DNA of 64,000 bases from Marimonas lutisalis. GTDB lineage: Bacteria; Pseudomonadota; Alphaproteobacteria; Rhodobacterales; Rhodobacteraceae. Location: assembly GCF_005434965.1 (NCBI RefSeq), contig NZ_SKCI01000002.1, positions 740,001 through 804,000 on the forward strand. Reading direction: 5' to 3'. A model generated the notes under the pieces. It saw only the letters and a program-made list of their open reading frames with translations, made no database searches and was not told the DNA's origin. The translations under genes and the position numbers were made by a program. Positions 1 through 7,984 of the stretch are shown here, one piece after another; position 1 is the first letter of the stretch; every line of letters begins with the position of its first letter.

Positions 1-1
1 G

Positions 2-118
2 CAGGGCGCGCGGGTTCTGGGCAATGGCGAGCCGAAGATCGGCGCGCATGGCAAGCCGGTGCTGTTCCTACATCCGAAGGATTTCCAGGGCACGCTGGTG
101 GAACTGGAGCAGGTCTGA
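2..118 (+). CDS. mce: Methylmalonyl-CoA epimerase, C-terminal part (cut by window edge)
   Basis: Only the last 38 codons are in the window; the frame is open from base 2 to a TGA at 116-118. The end HPKDFQGTLVELEQV is characteristic of the glyoxalase-fold methylmalonyl/ethylmalonyl-CoA epimerase family, where the final Glu belongs to the metal and active-site set. The enzyme interconverts (2R)- and (2S)-methylmalonyl-CoA in propionyl-CoA assimilation. The next gene starts inside its stop codon (TGATG), so the two are translationally coupled. MeaB at 26.3 kb acts in the same pathway. The family call rests on a short C-terminus. Confidence 0.8.
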   Translation, partial: QGARVLGNGEPKIGAHGKPVLFLHPKDFQGTLVELEQV

Positions 119-408
119 TGGGGATCACCTCGGCCCTCGTGCTTTATGCGGTGCTGTGGTTCATCACCCTGCTGGTGATCATTCCGATCCGTCTGAAGAC
201 CCAGGGCGATGTGGGCGAGATCGTGCCCGGCACACAGGCGGGCGCCCCGCATGAGCACAACCTGAAGAAAAAGGCGCTGATCACCACGGTGGTGGCGGCG
301 GTCCTGTGGGCGATCATCGCCGGGATCATCATCACCGGCACGATCACCGTGCGCGATCTGGACTGGTTCGGCCGGATGGGCCCGCCGGGCGGCGGGCTGA
401 GCCAGTAG
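118..408 (+). CDS. DUF1467 family small membrane protein
   Basis: 96 residues with two predicted membrane helices (about 5-22 and 52-75) around a short charged loop containing KKK. In alphaproteobacteria DUF1467 genes commonly follow the methylmalonyl-CoA epimerase gene, as here. The ATG shares its A with the upstream TGA, giving coupled translation. The function is unknown; a role linked to acyl-CoA metabolism is suggested only by conserved neighbourhood. Confidence 0.85.
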   Translation: MGITSALVLYAVLWFITLLVIIPIRLKTQGDVGEIVPGTQAGAPHEHNLKKKALITTVVAAVLWAIIAGIIITGTITVRDLDWFGRMGPPGGGLSQ

Positions 409-417
409 GGCTGCCGC

Positions 418-1119
418 CTAGCGGTCCTTCAGCCCGTGGAAGATATGGGTGAAGGTGGCCGCGCCAAGGATCGGGATGAAGAGGTTGACCAGCGGTATGC
501 TGAGCGGCATGGCCATGAGCGTGCCGGCGGCCCAGATTGTCAGCCCGTGGCGCTTGCGCAGGTTTTTTGCGCCGGCGCGGCCGACCCGGCGCATGGCGGC
601 GAGCTGAAAATACTCGCGCCCCAGAAGAAAGCCGTTCAGCCCCCAGAAAATGAAGAGCGCGGCCGGCGGGAAAAGCGCGTAGAGCACGAAGGCCAGAAGG
701 TTGGCGCCGATCAGCACGCCAAGGAAGTTGAGCGTGTCGCGCAGCGCCTCGAAAAACGGGATGGGGGCGACCTGGGGCAGGGTGGGATAGTGACGGTCCT
801 CGACCGCTTCGGCCACTTCCTCGAGAAACATGGAAGTGATCGCCGAGGCGACCGGCACCATGAGAAACACCGACAGCACCAGCATGAAGAGGAAAGACGA
901 GACCGACAGCAGATCATTGAGCCATTCGACCCGGCCCAGAACGTCGAAATAACCGTCGGGTCCGACGGTGATTTCGATGATCCACAAGAGCCCGGCATAG
1001 GCGGCCACAAGGAGTGCGAAGGTGAGCGCGATGCCGATCCAGAGCACGCGGCGAAAGCGCCGGTCACCAATTTGTGCAATGGCCCGGAAAAAGCTGCCGA
1101 GGATCAGTCCGATATCCAT
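418..1119 (-). CDS. EI24 domain / CysZ-like membrane protein
   Basis: 233 residues with four hydrophobic segments (roughly 25-50, 65-95, 130-165, 195-220). The pattern, including the GLNGFLLGREYFQ stretch, matches the EI24/CysZ family. CysZ is a sulfate permease in gammaproteobacteria; alphaproteobacterial EI24 proteins are mostly uncharacterised, so sulfate transport is not claimed. The start overlaps the 3' end of the upstream nitroreductase gene by 16 bp, so the two form a minus-strand operon. Confidence 0.75.
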   Translation of the reverse strand: MDIGLILGSFFRAIAQIGDRRFRRVLWIGIALTFALLVAAYAGLLWIIEITVGPDGYFDVLGRVEWLNDLLSVSSFLFMLVLSVFLMVPVASAITSMFLEEVAEAVEDRHYPTLPQVAPIPFFEALRDTLNFLGVLIGANLLAFVLYALFPPAALFIFWGLNGFLLGREYFQLAAMRRVGRAGAKNLRKRHGLTIWAAGTLMAMPLSIPLVNLFIPILGAATFTHIFHGLKDR

Positions 1120-1682
1120 GCGGTGATCCCTGCAAGGTCGGGGCGCGGGCGCTCGGGCGGGGCCGCGGTTTCCGTGGCGATGTGGATGAAGCCGGCCACG
1201 CGTTCATTGTCGGCAAGGCCGAGCCCTTCGCGGACAAAACCGCGATCATGCGATGCAAAGCCAGAGAGCCAGTTCGCGCCCCAGCCGGCGGCCAGCGCGG
1301 CATTGAGCAGCGCCAGGCAGACGGCACCGGCCGAATAGGTCTGTTCGATCGCCGGGATTTTCGGCGAGGGTTTCTGCACCTCGATCACCGCGACGGCCAG
1401 GTGCCCCTGATCGAACTGGCTGCGCGCCTTTGCTACCGAGTCCTCGTCAAGCCCTTCGGCGCGGGCGCAGGTTTCGGCCAGGGCGGCGAGGCGCGGCATG
1501 GCGCCTGTCTCGATCACGACGAAGCGCCAGGGTTCGAGCTTGCCGTGATCGGGGCTGCGGGCGGCGGCGGTGAGAAGCGGAGCGAGCTCGTCCCGGGTGG
1601 GCGCCGGGGCGCTGAGCGTTTTTGCGGGGCGCGAGCGGCGGGTGTGGAGAAATTCCAGCGCGGCGGGATTGGGTGCGGGCAT
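1104..1682 (-). CDS. Nitroreductase family protein (YdjA-like)
   Basis: 192 residues, the length of small single-domain FMN nitroreductases. The N-terminal TRRSRPAKTL and the RSPDHGKLEPWRFVVI segment (about 42-57) match the FMN-binding arginine loop and the 'PDH/SP..KLQPW' motif of the YdjA group; GANWLSG near 135 is the conserved C-terminal FMN-contact region. Expected activity is NAD(P)H-dependent reduction of nitro or quinone compounds; the physiological substrate is unknown. It is first in an operon with the EI24 gene. Confidence 0.85.
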   Translation of the reverse strand: MPAPNPAALEFLHTRRSRPAKTLSAPAPTRDELAPLLTAAARSPDHGKLEPWRFVVIETGAMPRLAALAETCARAEGLDEDSVAKARSQFDQGHLAVAVIEVQKPSPKIPAIEQTYSAGAVCLALLNAALAAGWGANWLSGFASHDRGFVREGLGLADNERVAGFIHIATETAAPPERPRPDLAGITAWISD

Positions 1683-1743
1683 GGGCGCGTGTCCTTCATC
1701 AGTCCTGTCCTATGTCTGTGCCGGCGGTGCAGCCGTCAAGGGC

Positions 1744-1793
1744 GGATCGGGGGCCAGCCCCCGAACCCCCGGGATATTTCAGGCAAGATGAAA
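1744..1793 (-). repeat. Dispersed intergenic element, copy a (core plus GC hairpin)
   Basis: Read on the minus strand directly downstream of the histone-deacetylase-like gene: TTTCATCTTGCC, then an AAATATCCCGGGGGTT segment, then a hairpin with GGGGGC/GCCCCC arms and a 2-nt loop (1749-1762). Shares core and hairpin with copies near 17.9 and 27.3 kb and the core alone with copies at 14.7, 19.0, 32.2 and 41.5 kb. Lies in the gap between two minus-strand genes and may shape a transcript 3' end. Confidence 0.6.
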
Positions 1794-1800
1794 GGCCGGA

Positions 1801-2907
1801 TCAGCCGAAGAATTCGGCTTCGAAATCCGAGATCAGGTCGGAAAAGAAGGCTTGCTGGCGTTCATTGGGCTGACGCTGGGCGACGATGGGCGCCATAGGG
1901 TCGGGGGCGGTGTGGGACGAGCCCGACATTTCCTCGAGCACGCCATGGCCGCAGAAGGGCACGTAGGCCTCGGAATAGCCGCCTTCGTGGACCATCACCA
2001 GCTTGCCATCGCAGAGCCGGTTGGCCGCATCCATCACCCGCGCGGTCATGGCGCGATAGGTTTCCTGGGTGCAGAGCATGTGGGCGATGGGATCGAAGGT
2101 GGAGGCATCGAAACCGCAGGCGATGATGATGACGTCGGGCTGGTAGTCGTCGATCGCGGGCAGCACCAGGCGGTCCATCACTTCGAGATAGGTGTTGTGG
2201 CCGGCACCCGGGGGCAGCGGGATGTTCATGTTGTACCCCGCACCGGCCCCGGTGCCGCGGTCTGCGACATCGCCGGTATCGGTGGGGTAGTTGCGTTCCT
2301 CGTGCACGGAAATCGTCAGCACGTCGTCGCGATCATAGAAGATCGCCTCGGTACCGTTACCGTGGTGCACGTCCCAGTCGATCACGGCGAAGCGGCTGGC
2401 CTGGCCCGCAGCGATTGCGGCCTCGATCGCGATGGCGATGTTGTTCAGGAGGCAGAACCCGTTGGGCCAGTCGGGCAGGCAGTGATGCCCGGGCGGGCGC
2501 GAAAGCGCGTATGCATTATCGAGATCGCCGTCGAGAACCTGGCGCAGGGCCTCTTTCGCAAGGCCCGCGGAAAGCGCGGCGATCTCGAACCCGCCTTTCA
2601 GGAAGGGGGTGCGCAGGCCCAGCTCGCCGCCGCCGGCGTCGGAGGTTTCCTTGAACTTCTTCAGGAAGCTTTCGGGGTGCACGCGGGCGAGATCGCCCCA
2701 GGTGGCGGGCGGGGCCGACTGCATGGCGAGATCCTTGACGATGCCCGACACCTCCATGAGGTTCTTGAGCCGCCGCTTGGTTTCGGGGTGTTCGGGCAGG
2801 CCGCCTGCGACCAGCGGCTGCACGAAATCGCCTACGGGCAGCGTAAGCGCGTAGGCGCCGCCGCCATGCCAGAAACATTTCTCGTCCCAGAAAAAGCCGG
2901 TTGTCAT
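1801..2907 (-). CDS. Histone deacetylase superfamily protein (class II type)
   Basis: 368 residues, the normal length of bacterial acetylpolyamine amidohydrolase/HDAC proteins. SRPPGHH (His141-His142, the charge-relay pair), FCLLNNIAIA, and DWDVHHGNGT, with Asp179 and His181 as predicted zinc ligands, are all intact; the third ligand Asp lies in the ACGFDA region near 265. Expected to hydrolyse acetylated amines such as acetylpolyamines rather than histones. The start is supported by GGAGGAAAAA immediately upstream. It is the first and probably only gene of its transcript. Confidence 0.9.
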   Translation of the reverse strand: MTTGFFWDEKCFWHGGGAYALTLPVGDFVQPLVAGGLPEHPETKRRLKNLMEVSGIVKDLAMQSAPPATWGDLARVHPESFLKKFKETSDAGGGELGLRTPFLKGGFEIAALSAGLAKEALRQVLDGDLDNAYALSRPPGHHCLPDWPNGFCLLNNIAIAIEAAIAAGQASRFAVIDWDVHHGNGTEAIFYDRDDVLTISVHEERNYPTDTGDVADRGTGAGAGYNMNIPLPPGAGHNTYLEVMDRLVLPAIDDYQPDVIIIACGFDASTFDPIAHMLCTQETYRAMTARVMDAANRLCDGKLVMVHEGGYSEAYVPFCGHGVLEEMSGSSHTAPDPMAPIVAQRQPNERQQAFFSDLISDFEAEFFG

Positions 2908-3010
2908 TTTTTCCTCCCGAATCCGTTGCAGTGATTTGCGCTTGGGATCGGGGGAAATGCAACCGGGACGCGGCGTTGAGGCAGCGCGAAAGAGCCGCTA
3001 GAGAGGGCGC

Positions 3011-3268
3011 ATGGCCAATCCTGACCTGTCGCATCTTGCCCGGCCCGGCGCCGAGATTGCCGTGCGCGTGACTCCGAAAGCGTCGCGCAACCGAGTCGTG
3101 GCCGAGGAGGGTGTTCTGAAGGTTTACGTGACGGTGGTGCCCGAAGCAGGCAAGGCGAACGCGGCCGTGCAGAAGCTGCTGGCCAAGGCGCTGGGTGTGC
3201 CGAAATCACGGCTGGAACTGATCCGCGGCGCGAGCGCGCGCGACAAGCTGTTTCGGATCGCCGGTTAG
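3011..3268 (+). CDS. DUF167 (YggU) family protein
   Basis: 85 residues with the family signature: VRVTPKASRNRV near 16-27, the KAN.A....LA segment (about 51-62), and GVPKSRLELIRGASARDK. YggU proteins are small alpha/beta proteins of unknown function found next to varied housekeeping genes. The last four bases overlap the convergent small gene on the minus strand. Confidence 0.85.
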   Translation: MANPDLSHLARPGAEIAVRVTPKASRNRVVAEEGVLKVYVTVVPEAGKANAAVQKLLAKALGVPKSRLELIRGASARDKLFRIAG

Positions 3269-3501
3269 CCGCCGCGGGACAGGGTGTAAACGCCTTCGGG
3301 CAGATCGAGCGCGGCGGCCATGTCGCGGACCTGCGACATGGACAGGGTGATCTTCTGCACCGTGTCGGTGCGCGGGTCGTATTGCTCGACCGTGACGCAT
3401 TCGGCAAAGGCGTTGACGATGACGTCCTCCTGCAGGGGGGCGTCTCCTTCGTCGACCAGTGTGACGACCGTAGAGTCGAATTCGTGTTCGATGGAAAACA
3501 T
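3265..3501 (-). CDS. Conserved small hypothetical protein
   Basis: 78 residues, acidic, no signal peptide or membrane helix. It begins MFSIEHEFDSTVVTLVDEGD and ends in a Gly-rich tail. I recognise it only as the kind of small protein conserved in Rhodobacteraceae and cannot assign a domain. It is convergent with the YggU gene and overlaps it by 4 bp. Coding status is supported by the lack of a better frame and a protein-like composition. Confidence 0.6.
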   Translation of the reverse strand: MFSIEHEFDSTVVTLVDEGDAPLQEDVIVNAFAECVTVEQYDPRTDTVQKITLSMSQVRDMAAALDLPEGVYTLSRGG

Positions 3502-3678
3502 GGGTTCACATTATTCCGCCGACCGCCGGGTGCAAGGCTTGAACTGAAGGAAAAAGCCGGGAATATCGCCGCGCCGATCACGTTTCGGGGTAATTTGACG
3601 CGTTCAATGCTACGTGAGGGGCTCTGGCAGGGCGTGAAAGACATGGTAGAGTGGCGCAAACCAAAAAAAGGCACGCAG

Positions 3679-4395
3679 ATGAGAGTATTGGCCGGTTTGA
3701 TGATGGCCCTGGCGCTGGCCGGATGCATGGCGCCGGCGCCATCGCAGGCGCCGCATCAGTCTGCGCCCGCCGGCGTGGGCACGAGCGTGGCTGCCAAGCT
3801 GTCGGCGCAGCGCGCCGCCAAGCAGTTCGTCGAGGTGGTCAAGACCGTCGAGCCGGTGGCCGAGCAAGAATGCCGGGCACGCACGACGGGGGCCAATTGT
3901 GATTTTCAGATCGTCGTCGATGATCGGCCCGGCCAGCCGTCGAACGCCTACCAGACGCTGGACAAGTCGGGCCGGCCGGTGATCGCGTTCACGCTGGCGC
4001 TGATCGCAGATGTGAGGAACGCGGATGAACTGGCCTTCGTCATGGGGCATGAAACGGCGCATCACATTGCGGGGCATATCGCCCGGCAGCAGGAAAATGC
4101 GGCTGCGGGAGCGGTTATTTTCGCCGGTCTCGCGGTGCTGACCGGAGCGGATGAAAGCGGTGTGCAGACCGCGCAGGAGCTGGGTGCGGCCGTAGGCGCG
4201 CGCAGCTATTCCAAGGAATACGAGCTGGAGGCGGATGCGCTGGGCACGATCATCACCCGAAAGGCGGGGTATGACCCGGTGATCGGCGCGGCGTTCTTTA
4301 CCCGCATTCCCGACCCGGGCGATCGTTTCCTGGGCACGCATCCGCCCAACGCGTCACGGATCGAAACCGTGCGCAGGGTGGATGCCAGCATGTAG
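3679..4395 (+). CDS. M48 family metalloprotease, lipoprotein
   Basis: 238 residues from the ATG at 3679; the open frame runs further upstream, but this start gives a proper lipoprotein signal with lipobox LAGC (Cys16). The zinc motif HETAH (His124, Glu125, His128) is intact, and YELEADALG near 183 supplies the third ligand Glu. THPPNASRI near the C-terminus is typical of M48 (Oma1/BepA-like) proteins. Predicted to be membrane-anchored in the envelope and to act in outer-membrane protein quality control. It lacks the TPR region of BepA. Confidence 0.9.
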   Translation: MRVLAGLMMALALAGCMAPAPSQAPHQSAPAGVGTSVAAKLSAQRAAKQFVEVVKTVEPVAEQECRARTTGANCDFQIVVDDRPGQPSNAYQTLDKSGRPVIAFTLALIADVRNADELAFVMGHETAHHIAGHIARQQENAAAGAVIFAGLAVLTGADESGVQTAQELGAAVGARSYSKEYELEADALGTIITRKAGYDPVIGAAFFTRIPDPGDRFLGTHPPNASRIETVRRVDASM

Positions 4396-4400
4396 GCGGT

Positions 4401-4664
4401 TCACCCGCGCGGGCGCGCCACCCGGATCAGGATCCCGAGAGACGACATGGCGATCCAGAACATCTGGATCATCGCCGAGGCCAGGTTGAAGCTGACCGTG
4501 AGGCCCAGCAGCACCAGCCCCGCGGCGGAAAAGTTGAGCATGTAATAGACGACACTGTCACCCGACAGGCGGCGTAGGGTGAGCATCGCGTAGTTGAAGA
4601 CATAGATCGTGAAGCCGATGATTCCGGCGATCTCGTAAAAAGACAGCTCGTGCGTGAACGACAT
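4401..4664 (-). CDS. Small membrane protein, CBU_0592-like
   Basis: The frame is open far upstream, but MSFTHELSFYEIAGIIGF at 4664 is the sensible start because the extension is basic, Pro/Arg-rich and lacks protein character. The 87-residue product has three hydrophobic segments (about 8-28, 38-62, 65-82). The pattern with a GxxGF first helix and a conserved Tyr resembles the CBU_0592 membrane family of unknown function. It overlaps no neighbour and is convergent with the M48 lipoprotein gene. Confidence 0.65.
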   Translation of the reverse strand: MSFTHELSFYEIAGIIGFTIYVFNYAMLTLRRLSGDSVVYYMLNFSAAGLVLLGLTVSFNLASAMIQMFWIAMSSLGILIRVARPRG

Positions 4665-4741
4665 GGCTGCATCCCTTGAAAATGGTACAGGTTCTCGAAA
4701 TAACCGGGTCAGGCTATCACCCCGGTTGCGCGCCGTCAGGT

Positions 4742-5122
4742 ATGGGAAACCCGACTTTGCTGATCTTGGAAAACATCGTGCAGGACCGGGGCTCGAAATA
4801 CGCGGTGTCGGGGGGATCGGCCGCCAGCCGGGCCGATGTGGACGGTTTCCTGAAGACGCTGAAGAAGAACCGAAAGTTCGCGAAAGCCACGCATAACACC
4901 TGGGCGGTGATCCTGCCTGATGGCACACCGGTCAAGGGCGATGATGGCGAAAGCGGCGCGGGGATGGTGATCGTGCGGATGCTGGAACGCGCGGGATTGC
5001 GCGGGCACGTGGTGGTGGTGACGCGCTGGTACGGGGGCGTGAAGCTGGGCGGTGACCGGTTTCGCCGGGTGCAGGATTGCGTGCACGCCTACCTTGAAGC
5101 GAGGGCCGCGGGGCAGGCTTGA
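4742..5122 (+). CDS. IMPACT/YigZ N-terminal family protein
   Basis: 126 residues from ATG 4742; upstream starts at 4676 and 4685 are possible but add non-conserved sequence. The DRGSKYAVSGG segment, DGESGAGMVIVRMLERAGLRGHVVVVTRWYGG and VKLGGDRFRRVQD match the IMPACT (UPF0029) domain, where the DGE..G...L and RYFGG/RWYGG motifs are hallmarks. It lacks the C-terminal extension of full-length YigZ. IMPACT proteins modulate translation or GCN2 signalling in eukaryotes; the bacterial role is unclear. Confidence 0.8.
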   Translation: MGNPTLLILENIVQDRGSKYAVSGGSAASRADVDGFLKTLKKNRKFAKATHNTWAVILPDGTPVKGDDGESGAGMVIVRMLERAGLRGHVVVVTRWYGGVKLGGDRFRRVQDCVHAYLEARAAGQA

Positions 5123-5194
5123 TCCGGATCAAGGACGCGGATGGACCCGGGCCCCTATCTTGAAAAAATGTGGAATCCGGCAGGAGGCGATGCG

Positions 5195-5470
5195 ATGAGA
5201 CCCCTCGGCGATGTGCGGCGGCATTTCTGGCTGGCGCAGCGGATGGCAAAGCTGCACGAGCTGGACCTGTCGCAGGCACAGGCGCGGGGCGATATCGACC
5301 AGGAAACGTGGTCGAAGATGGTCGAGAGATGCCGTGGCTGTGCGTGGACCGAGGGGTGCGAAAGGTTTCTGCGGCGTGGTGAGGCGCTGGAGGGGCTGCC
5401 CGGAAACTGCCGAAACCGCGAGCGTTTCGCGGGCCTGCTGGTAGATCAGATCATGGGAGAAAATCTTTGA
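5195..5470 (+). CDS. DUF6455-type Cys-motif protein, first of a tandem pair
   Basis: 91 residues from ATG 5195, with AGGAGG 7-8 bases upstream. Key pattern: CRGCAWTEGC (C-x2-C-x5-C) in the middle and a distal CRNRERF, four cysteines in all. The same arrangement occurs in the next gene, whose TTG start overlaps this stop. The Cys spacing could hold a metal or Fe-S centre, but that is inference. No membrane segment or signal peptide. Confidence 0.7.
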   Translation: MRPLGDVRRHFWLAQRMAKLHELDLSQAQARGDIDQETWSKMVERCRGCAWTEGCERFLRRGEALEGLPGNCRNRERFAGLLVDQIMGENL

Positions 5471-5730
5471 GCGACAATGTTATACACCTTGGCAGCCCGG
5501 AACTTCATTTCTGGCTGACACGATCCGTGGCGCGCGCGATGGGGGTGAACCTGAGCGAAGCGATGGCGCGGGGCGAGCTGAGCGCGGACGGCTATGCCGC
5601 GCTGGTGACGCGCTGCCGGCAATGCCCGCACGTGGCCAGTTGCGAGACGTGGCTGGCAACCGGCGCGGTGCAGCGATGCGAGGCGCTGGAAGTTTGTGCC
5701 AACCGGGAAGTTCTTGAACGGCTTCAATGA
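5467..5730 (+). CDS. DUF6455-type Cys-motif protein, second of a tandem pair
   Basis: 87 residues from a TTG start that shares TTGA with the upstream stop, indicating coupled translation. CRQCPHVASC repeats the C-x2-C-x5-C spacing of its neighbour, and CANREVLERL matches the neighbour's distal CRNRERF. Both begin with a HFWL segment (HFWLAQRMAK, HFWLTRSVAR). The pair therefore looks like an old gene duplication. Function unknown. Confidence 0.7.
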   Translation: MSDNVIHLGSPELHFWLTRSVARAMGVNLSEAMARGELSADGYAALVTRCRQCPHVASCETWLATGAVQRCEALEVCANREVLERLQ

Positions 5731-5788
5731 CTTGCACGCTTGCGCCGGGCAATGAAACGGCGCATGCTTGGCCGCGGGAGGCCAAGCG

Positions 5789-6148
5789 ATGATCTATTTC
5801 TTCAAACGTCTGCGTCTGCGCATCATCTGGAGCTGGGCCGGAGTGCGCGAAACCTGGAAGGGTGAGTATTCCTTCCGGTCCTGGGTCTGGGCCAACCTCG
5901 TGTCGGCCGGATTGGCGCTCTACCTGCCGATTTCCGTTGCGGAACAGGCGCTTATCATCGCCCTGGGGATCCTGGTGATGGCCTTTGAACTGGTCAACAC
6001 GGCGATCGAACACACGGTCGATTACATCTCGGAAGAGCAGCACGCGCTGGCCGGCAAGGCCAAGGATGCGGGCAGCGCGGCGGTGTTCCTGTCCTCGCTT
6101 GCCGCGGGCGCGGCCTGGGCCGTGGTGCTGGCCGGGCTCATCATCTGA
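5789..6148 (+). CDS. dgkA: Diacylglycerol kinase (prokaryotic DgkA)
   Basis: 119 residues from the ATG at 5789 (MIYFFKRLRLRI). Three membrane helices (about 30-48, 53-70, 95-118) follow an N-terminal amphipathic segment. The active-site signature ELVNTAIEHTVD (Glu plus NTAIE) and the later KDAGSAAVF are intact. The enzyme phosphorylates diacylglycerol to phosphatidate at the inner membrane, recycling lipid from envelope glucan synthesis. Short hairpins downstream separate it from the convergent CDSGH-type gene. Confidence 0.93.
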   Translation: MIYFFKRLRLRIIWSWAGVRETWKGEYSFRSWVWANLVSAGLALYLPISVAEQALIIALGILVMAFELVNTAIEHTVDYISEEQHALAGKAKDAGSAAVFLSSLAAGAAWAVVLAGLII

Positions 6149-6184
6149 CAAGACAGGTTAACGGCACCGAACGCTGAGAAAAAC

Positions 6185-6257
6185 GGGGGGTGACATGCGT
6201 GCACCCCCCGGCTGACATCCGGCTGCCGTCAAATCCGGTTACAGATGCAACCGGATT
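6185..6257. terminator. Two hairpins between convergent genes
   Basis: The gap between dgkA (+) and the CDGSH gene (-) holds a hairpin with arms GGGGGGTG/CACCCCCC (6185-6192, 6202-6209) and a perfect 9-bp inverted repeat AATCCGGTT/AACCGGATT (6232-6240, 6249-6257). Placement between convergent genes suggests a bidirectional terminator. A flanking CGGCTGACATCCGGCTG string (6209-6225) recurs at 41342-41358. Confidence 0.55.
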
Positions 6258-6282
6258 CGGTTAACGGCCCGCGCGGGCGGTC

Positions 6283-6525
6283 TCAGAGTTTCGAGTGCGA
6301 CCCGTCGCAGAGCGGCCGGTTGGCCGAGTGCTTGCAACCGCAGAAGAAGACCTTCTTGCTGGCCTCTGCGGTATATTTGACCGGGGTGAAATCCGTGCCC
6401 TTGTGGCTGCCGTCGCAGAAGGGCTGTTTCTTGGATTTGCCGCAGGCGCACCAGAAGTAGTTTTTGCCTTCCTCGACCTCGACGGCATAGGGGGAGGTCT
6501 GCGGGATTTCGGGGGTGTCGGTCAT
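6283..6525 (-). CDS. CDGSH iron-sulfur domain protein, two motifs
   Basis: 80 residues from the ATG at 6525, supported by AAGGAG upstream; a start at 6546 is possible. Two CDGSH-type motifs are present: CACGKSKKQPFCDGSH and CGCKHSANRPLCDGSH, each giving the C-x-C...C...H ligands of a [2Fe-2S] cluster. Tandem-motif CDGSH proteins are small soluble electron-transfer or redox-sensing proteins. It is monocistronic. Confidence 0.92.
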   Translation of the reverse strand: MTDTPEIPQTSPYAVEVEEGKNYFWCACGKSKKQPFCDGSHKGTDFTPVKYTAEASKKVFFCGCKHSANRPLCDGSHSKL

Positions 6526-6637
6526 GCGTGCGTCTCCTTGGCTCACGTTACGCGGGAATGCTGGCCCGGCGCGTGGCGAAGGTCAATGCGGTGATCTGTG
6601 CGGTATTGCGGGAAAGGCTGTGCCCGACGGTGGCGCG

Positions 6638-7495
6638 CTAGCGCGGAAGCGGGGGCGGCGTGTCGGAGAGATCGCGCAGGTGACGGATGAGGGCGGCGCG
6701 CCGGGCCGGGGGTGTCACGCCGTGCACCTCGTCCATCTTGATGCCCGGGACGAAGGCGCGGGGATTGGCGAGATAGCTGTTGAGATCCGCGTAGGTCCAG
6801 CGCCCGCCCGCCGCGCGCATGGCATCGGAATAGTTGTACCCCGCGACGGCGCCTTTTGGTCTGCCGAGGAGGTTCCAGAGCGGCGGCCCGGCCCGGGGCC
6901 TGCCGTCGTCGGACGCTTTCAGCAGGTGACAGAAGCGGCAGGAATTCGCGGCTTCGGCCCCTTTGCCAGGATCGGCCGCGGCGATCAGCGCCGGGATCGG
7001 CGGCGCCGCGACCGGGCCGGCGCCGTAGGACTCCAGAAGCGCAACAGCGGCGTCGCGCTGATAGAGGCGTGCGTAGTGCAGCGGCGGACCGGCGCCCGGG
7101 TCGGGCAGGTTGGGGTCGATCCCGGCCTCAAGCAGCGCGCGGAGGCTGTCGAGCCGACTGAGCCTTGCCGCTGCGTGCAGGGGCGTGCCGGTGGAGCCGA
7201 AGACGCTGTGGCCGCTGACATAGGGATCGGCACCGGCCTTGAGCAGGAGGGTGACGGCCCGGGCATGGTTGGCCTTGGCCGCCTTGTGCAGGGCGGTTTC
7301 GTTTTCCCCGTCCGTCGCGTTGATATCTGCGCCCGCGTCGAGCAGGGCGGTGAGGGTTGCGAGATCGCCGTTTCGCGCCGCGCGATGCAGGTCTGTCGCC
7401 TCACCGCTTCGGGCCGGCAGGGCAAGCGTGATCGCCACGAGTGCCGGTAGCACGATCAGAGAAACCCATCCGGATAGGCCTGTTCGCATTCTCAT
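6638..7495 (-). CDS. Ankyrin-repeat protein fused to a monohaem cytochrome c domain
   Basis: 285 residues. An N-terminal hydrophobic segment ending at LPARS is a signal peptide or anchor. Residues about 34-160 are four ankyrin repeats (DLHRAARNGDLATLTALL, then ETALHKAAKANHARAV, then TPLHAAARLSRLDSLRALL, then PPLHYARLYQRDAAVALL). Residues about 175-278 are a class I cytochrome c: haem motif CRFCH (Cys186, Cys189, His190) and likely axial Met253 in PGIKMD. Expected to be periplasmic. The ankyrin array may dock the cytochrome to a partner; this is inferred. Confidence 0.85.
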   Translation of the reverse strand: MRMRTGLSGWVSLIVLPALVAITLALPARSGEATDLHRAARNGDLATLTALLDAGADINATDGENETALHKAAKANHARAVTLLLKAGADPYVSGHSVFGSTGTPLHAAARLSRLDSLRALLEAGIDPNLPDPGAGPPLHYARLYQRDAAVALLESYGAGPVAAPPIPALIAAADPGKGAEAANSCRFCHLLKASDDGRPRAGPPLWNLLGRPKGAVAGYNYSDAMRAAGGRWTYADLNSYLANPRAFVPGIKMDEVHGVTPPARRAALIRHLRDLSDTPPPLPR

Positions 7496-7603
7496 GTGCC
7501 ATGTACCGTATGCGTTGCAAGGGGCAGAGCCATACCTGCGACGCTAGCGGTCCTGCTGGACATGCGTCAATGACGGCGCGTCCTTTTGGGGGGCTAGGGC
7601 AGG

Positions 7604-7906
7604 TCAGGCGGTTGGATCTCCAAGCCCCTCGACGATCACGGCATGCCCGGTGGAGCAGGTGCGGCGCAGCTCTTTCAAGGGAGCGTAGGCATCGGAATTG
7701 AAGAGCGCGCGGGCACTATCCATGTCGGGGAATTCGAACAGGACCAGGCGGGTCGGTTGCCAGTCGCCCTCCAGCACCTCGTGCGCGCCGCCACGGACGA
7801 GGTATTTGCCGCCCATCTGCTCGACGATCGGTTTCACCTGTTTCATGAACTCGGCATAGGGCTCGGGATCGTGAATTTCGACGTCATAGATAAGGTAGGC
7901 GGGCAT
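7604..7906 (-). CDS. DUF1330 family protein
   Basis: 100 residues from the ATG at 7906 (MPAYLIYDVEIHDPEPY), preceded by CAGGAGAAG. The dimeric alpha-beta barrel pattern with IHDPEPYAEFMKQV, GGKYLVRGG and VLFEFPDMDSARAL is typical of DUF1330. Members are small cytoplasmic proteins of unknown function, structurally close to EthD/monooxygenase barrels. It is monocistronic. Confidence 0.9.
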   Translation of the reverse strand: MPAYLIYDVEIHDPEPYAEFMKQVKPIVEQMGGKYLVRGGAHEVLEGDWQPTRLVLFEFPDMDSARALFNSDAYAPLKELRRTCSTGHAVIVEGLGDPTA

Positions 7907-7984
7907 GGGCTTCTCCTGTTGCGCTTTGCAGCATAGCATGGTGCCGGGAATTTCAGGAACGGATTTCGGCAGGGAGGATTGGGG

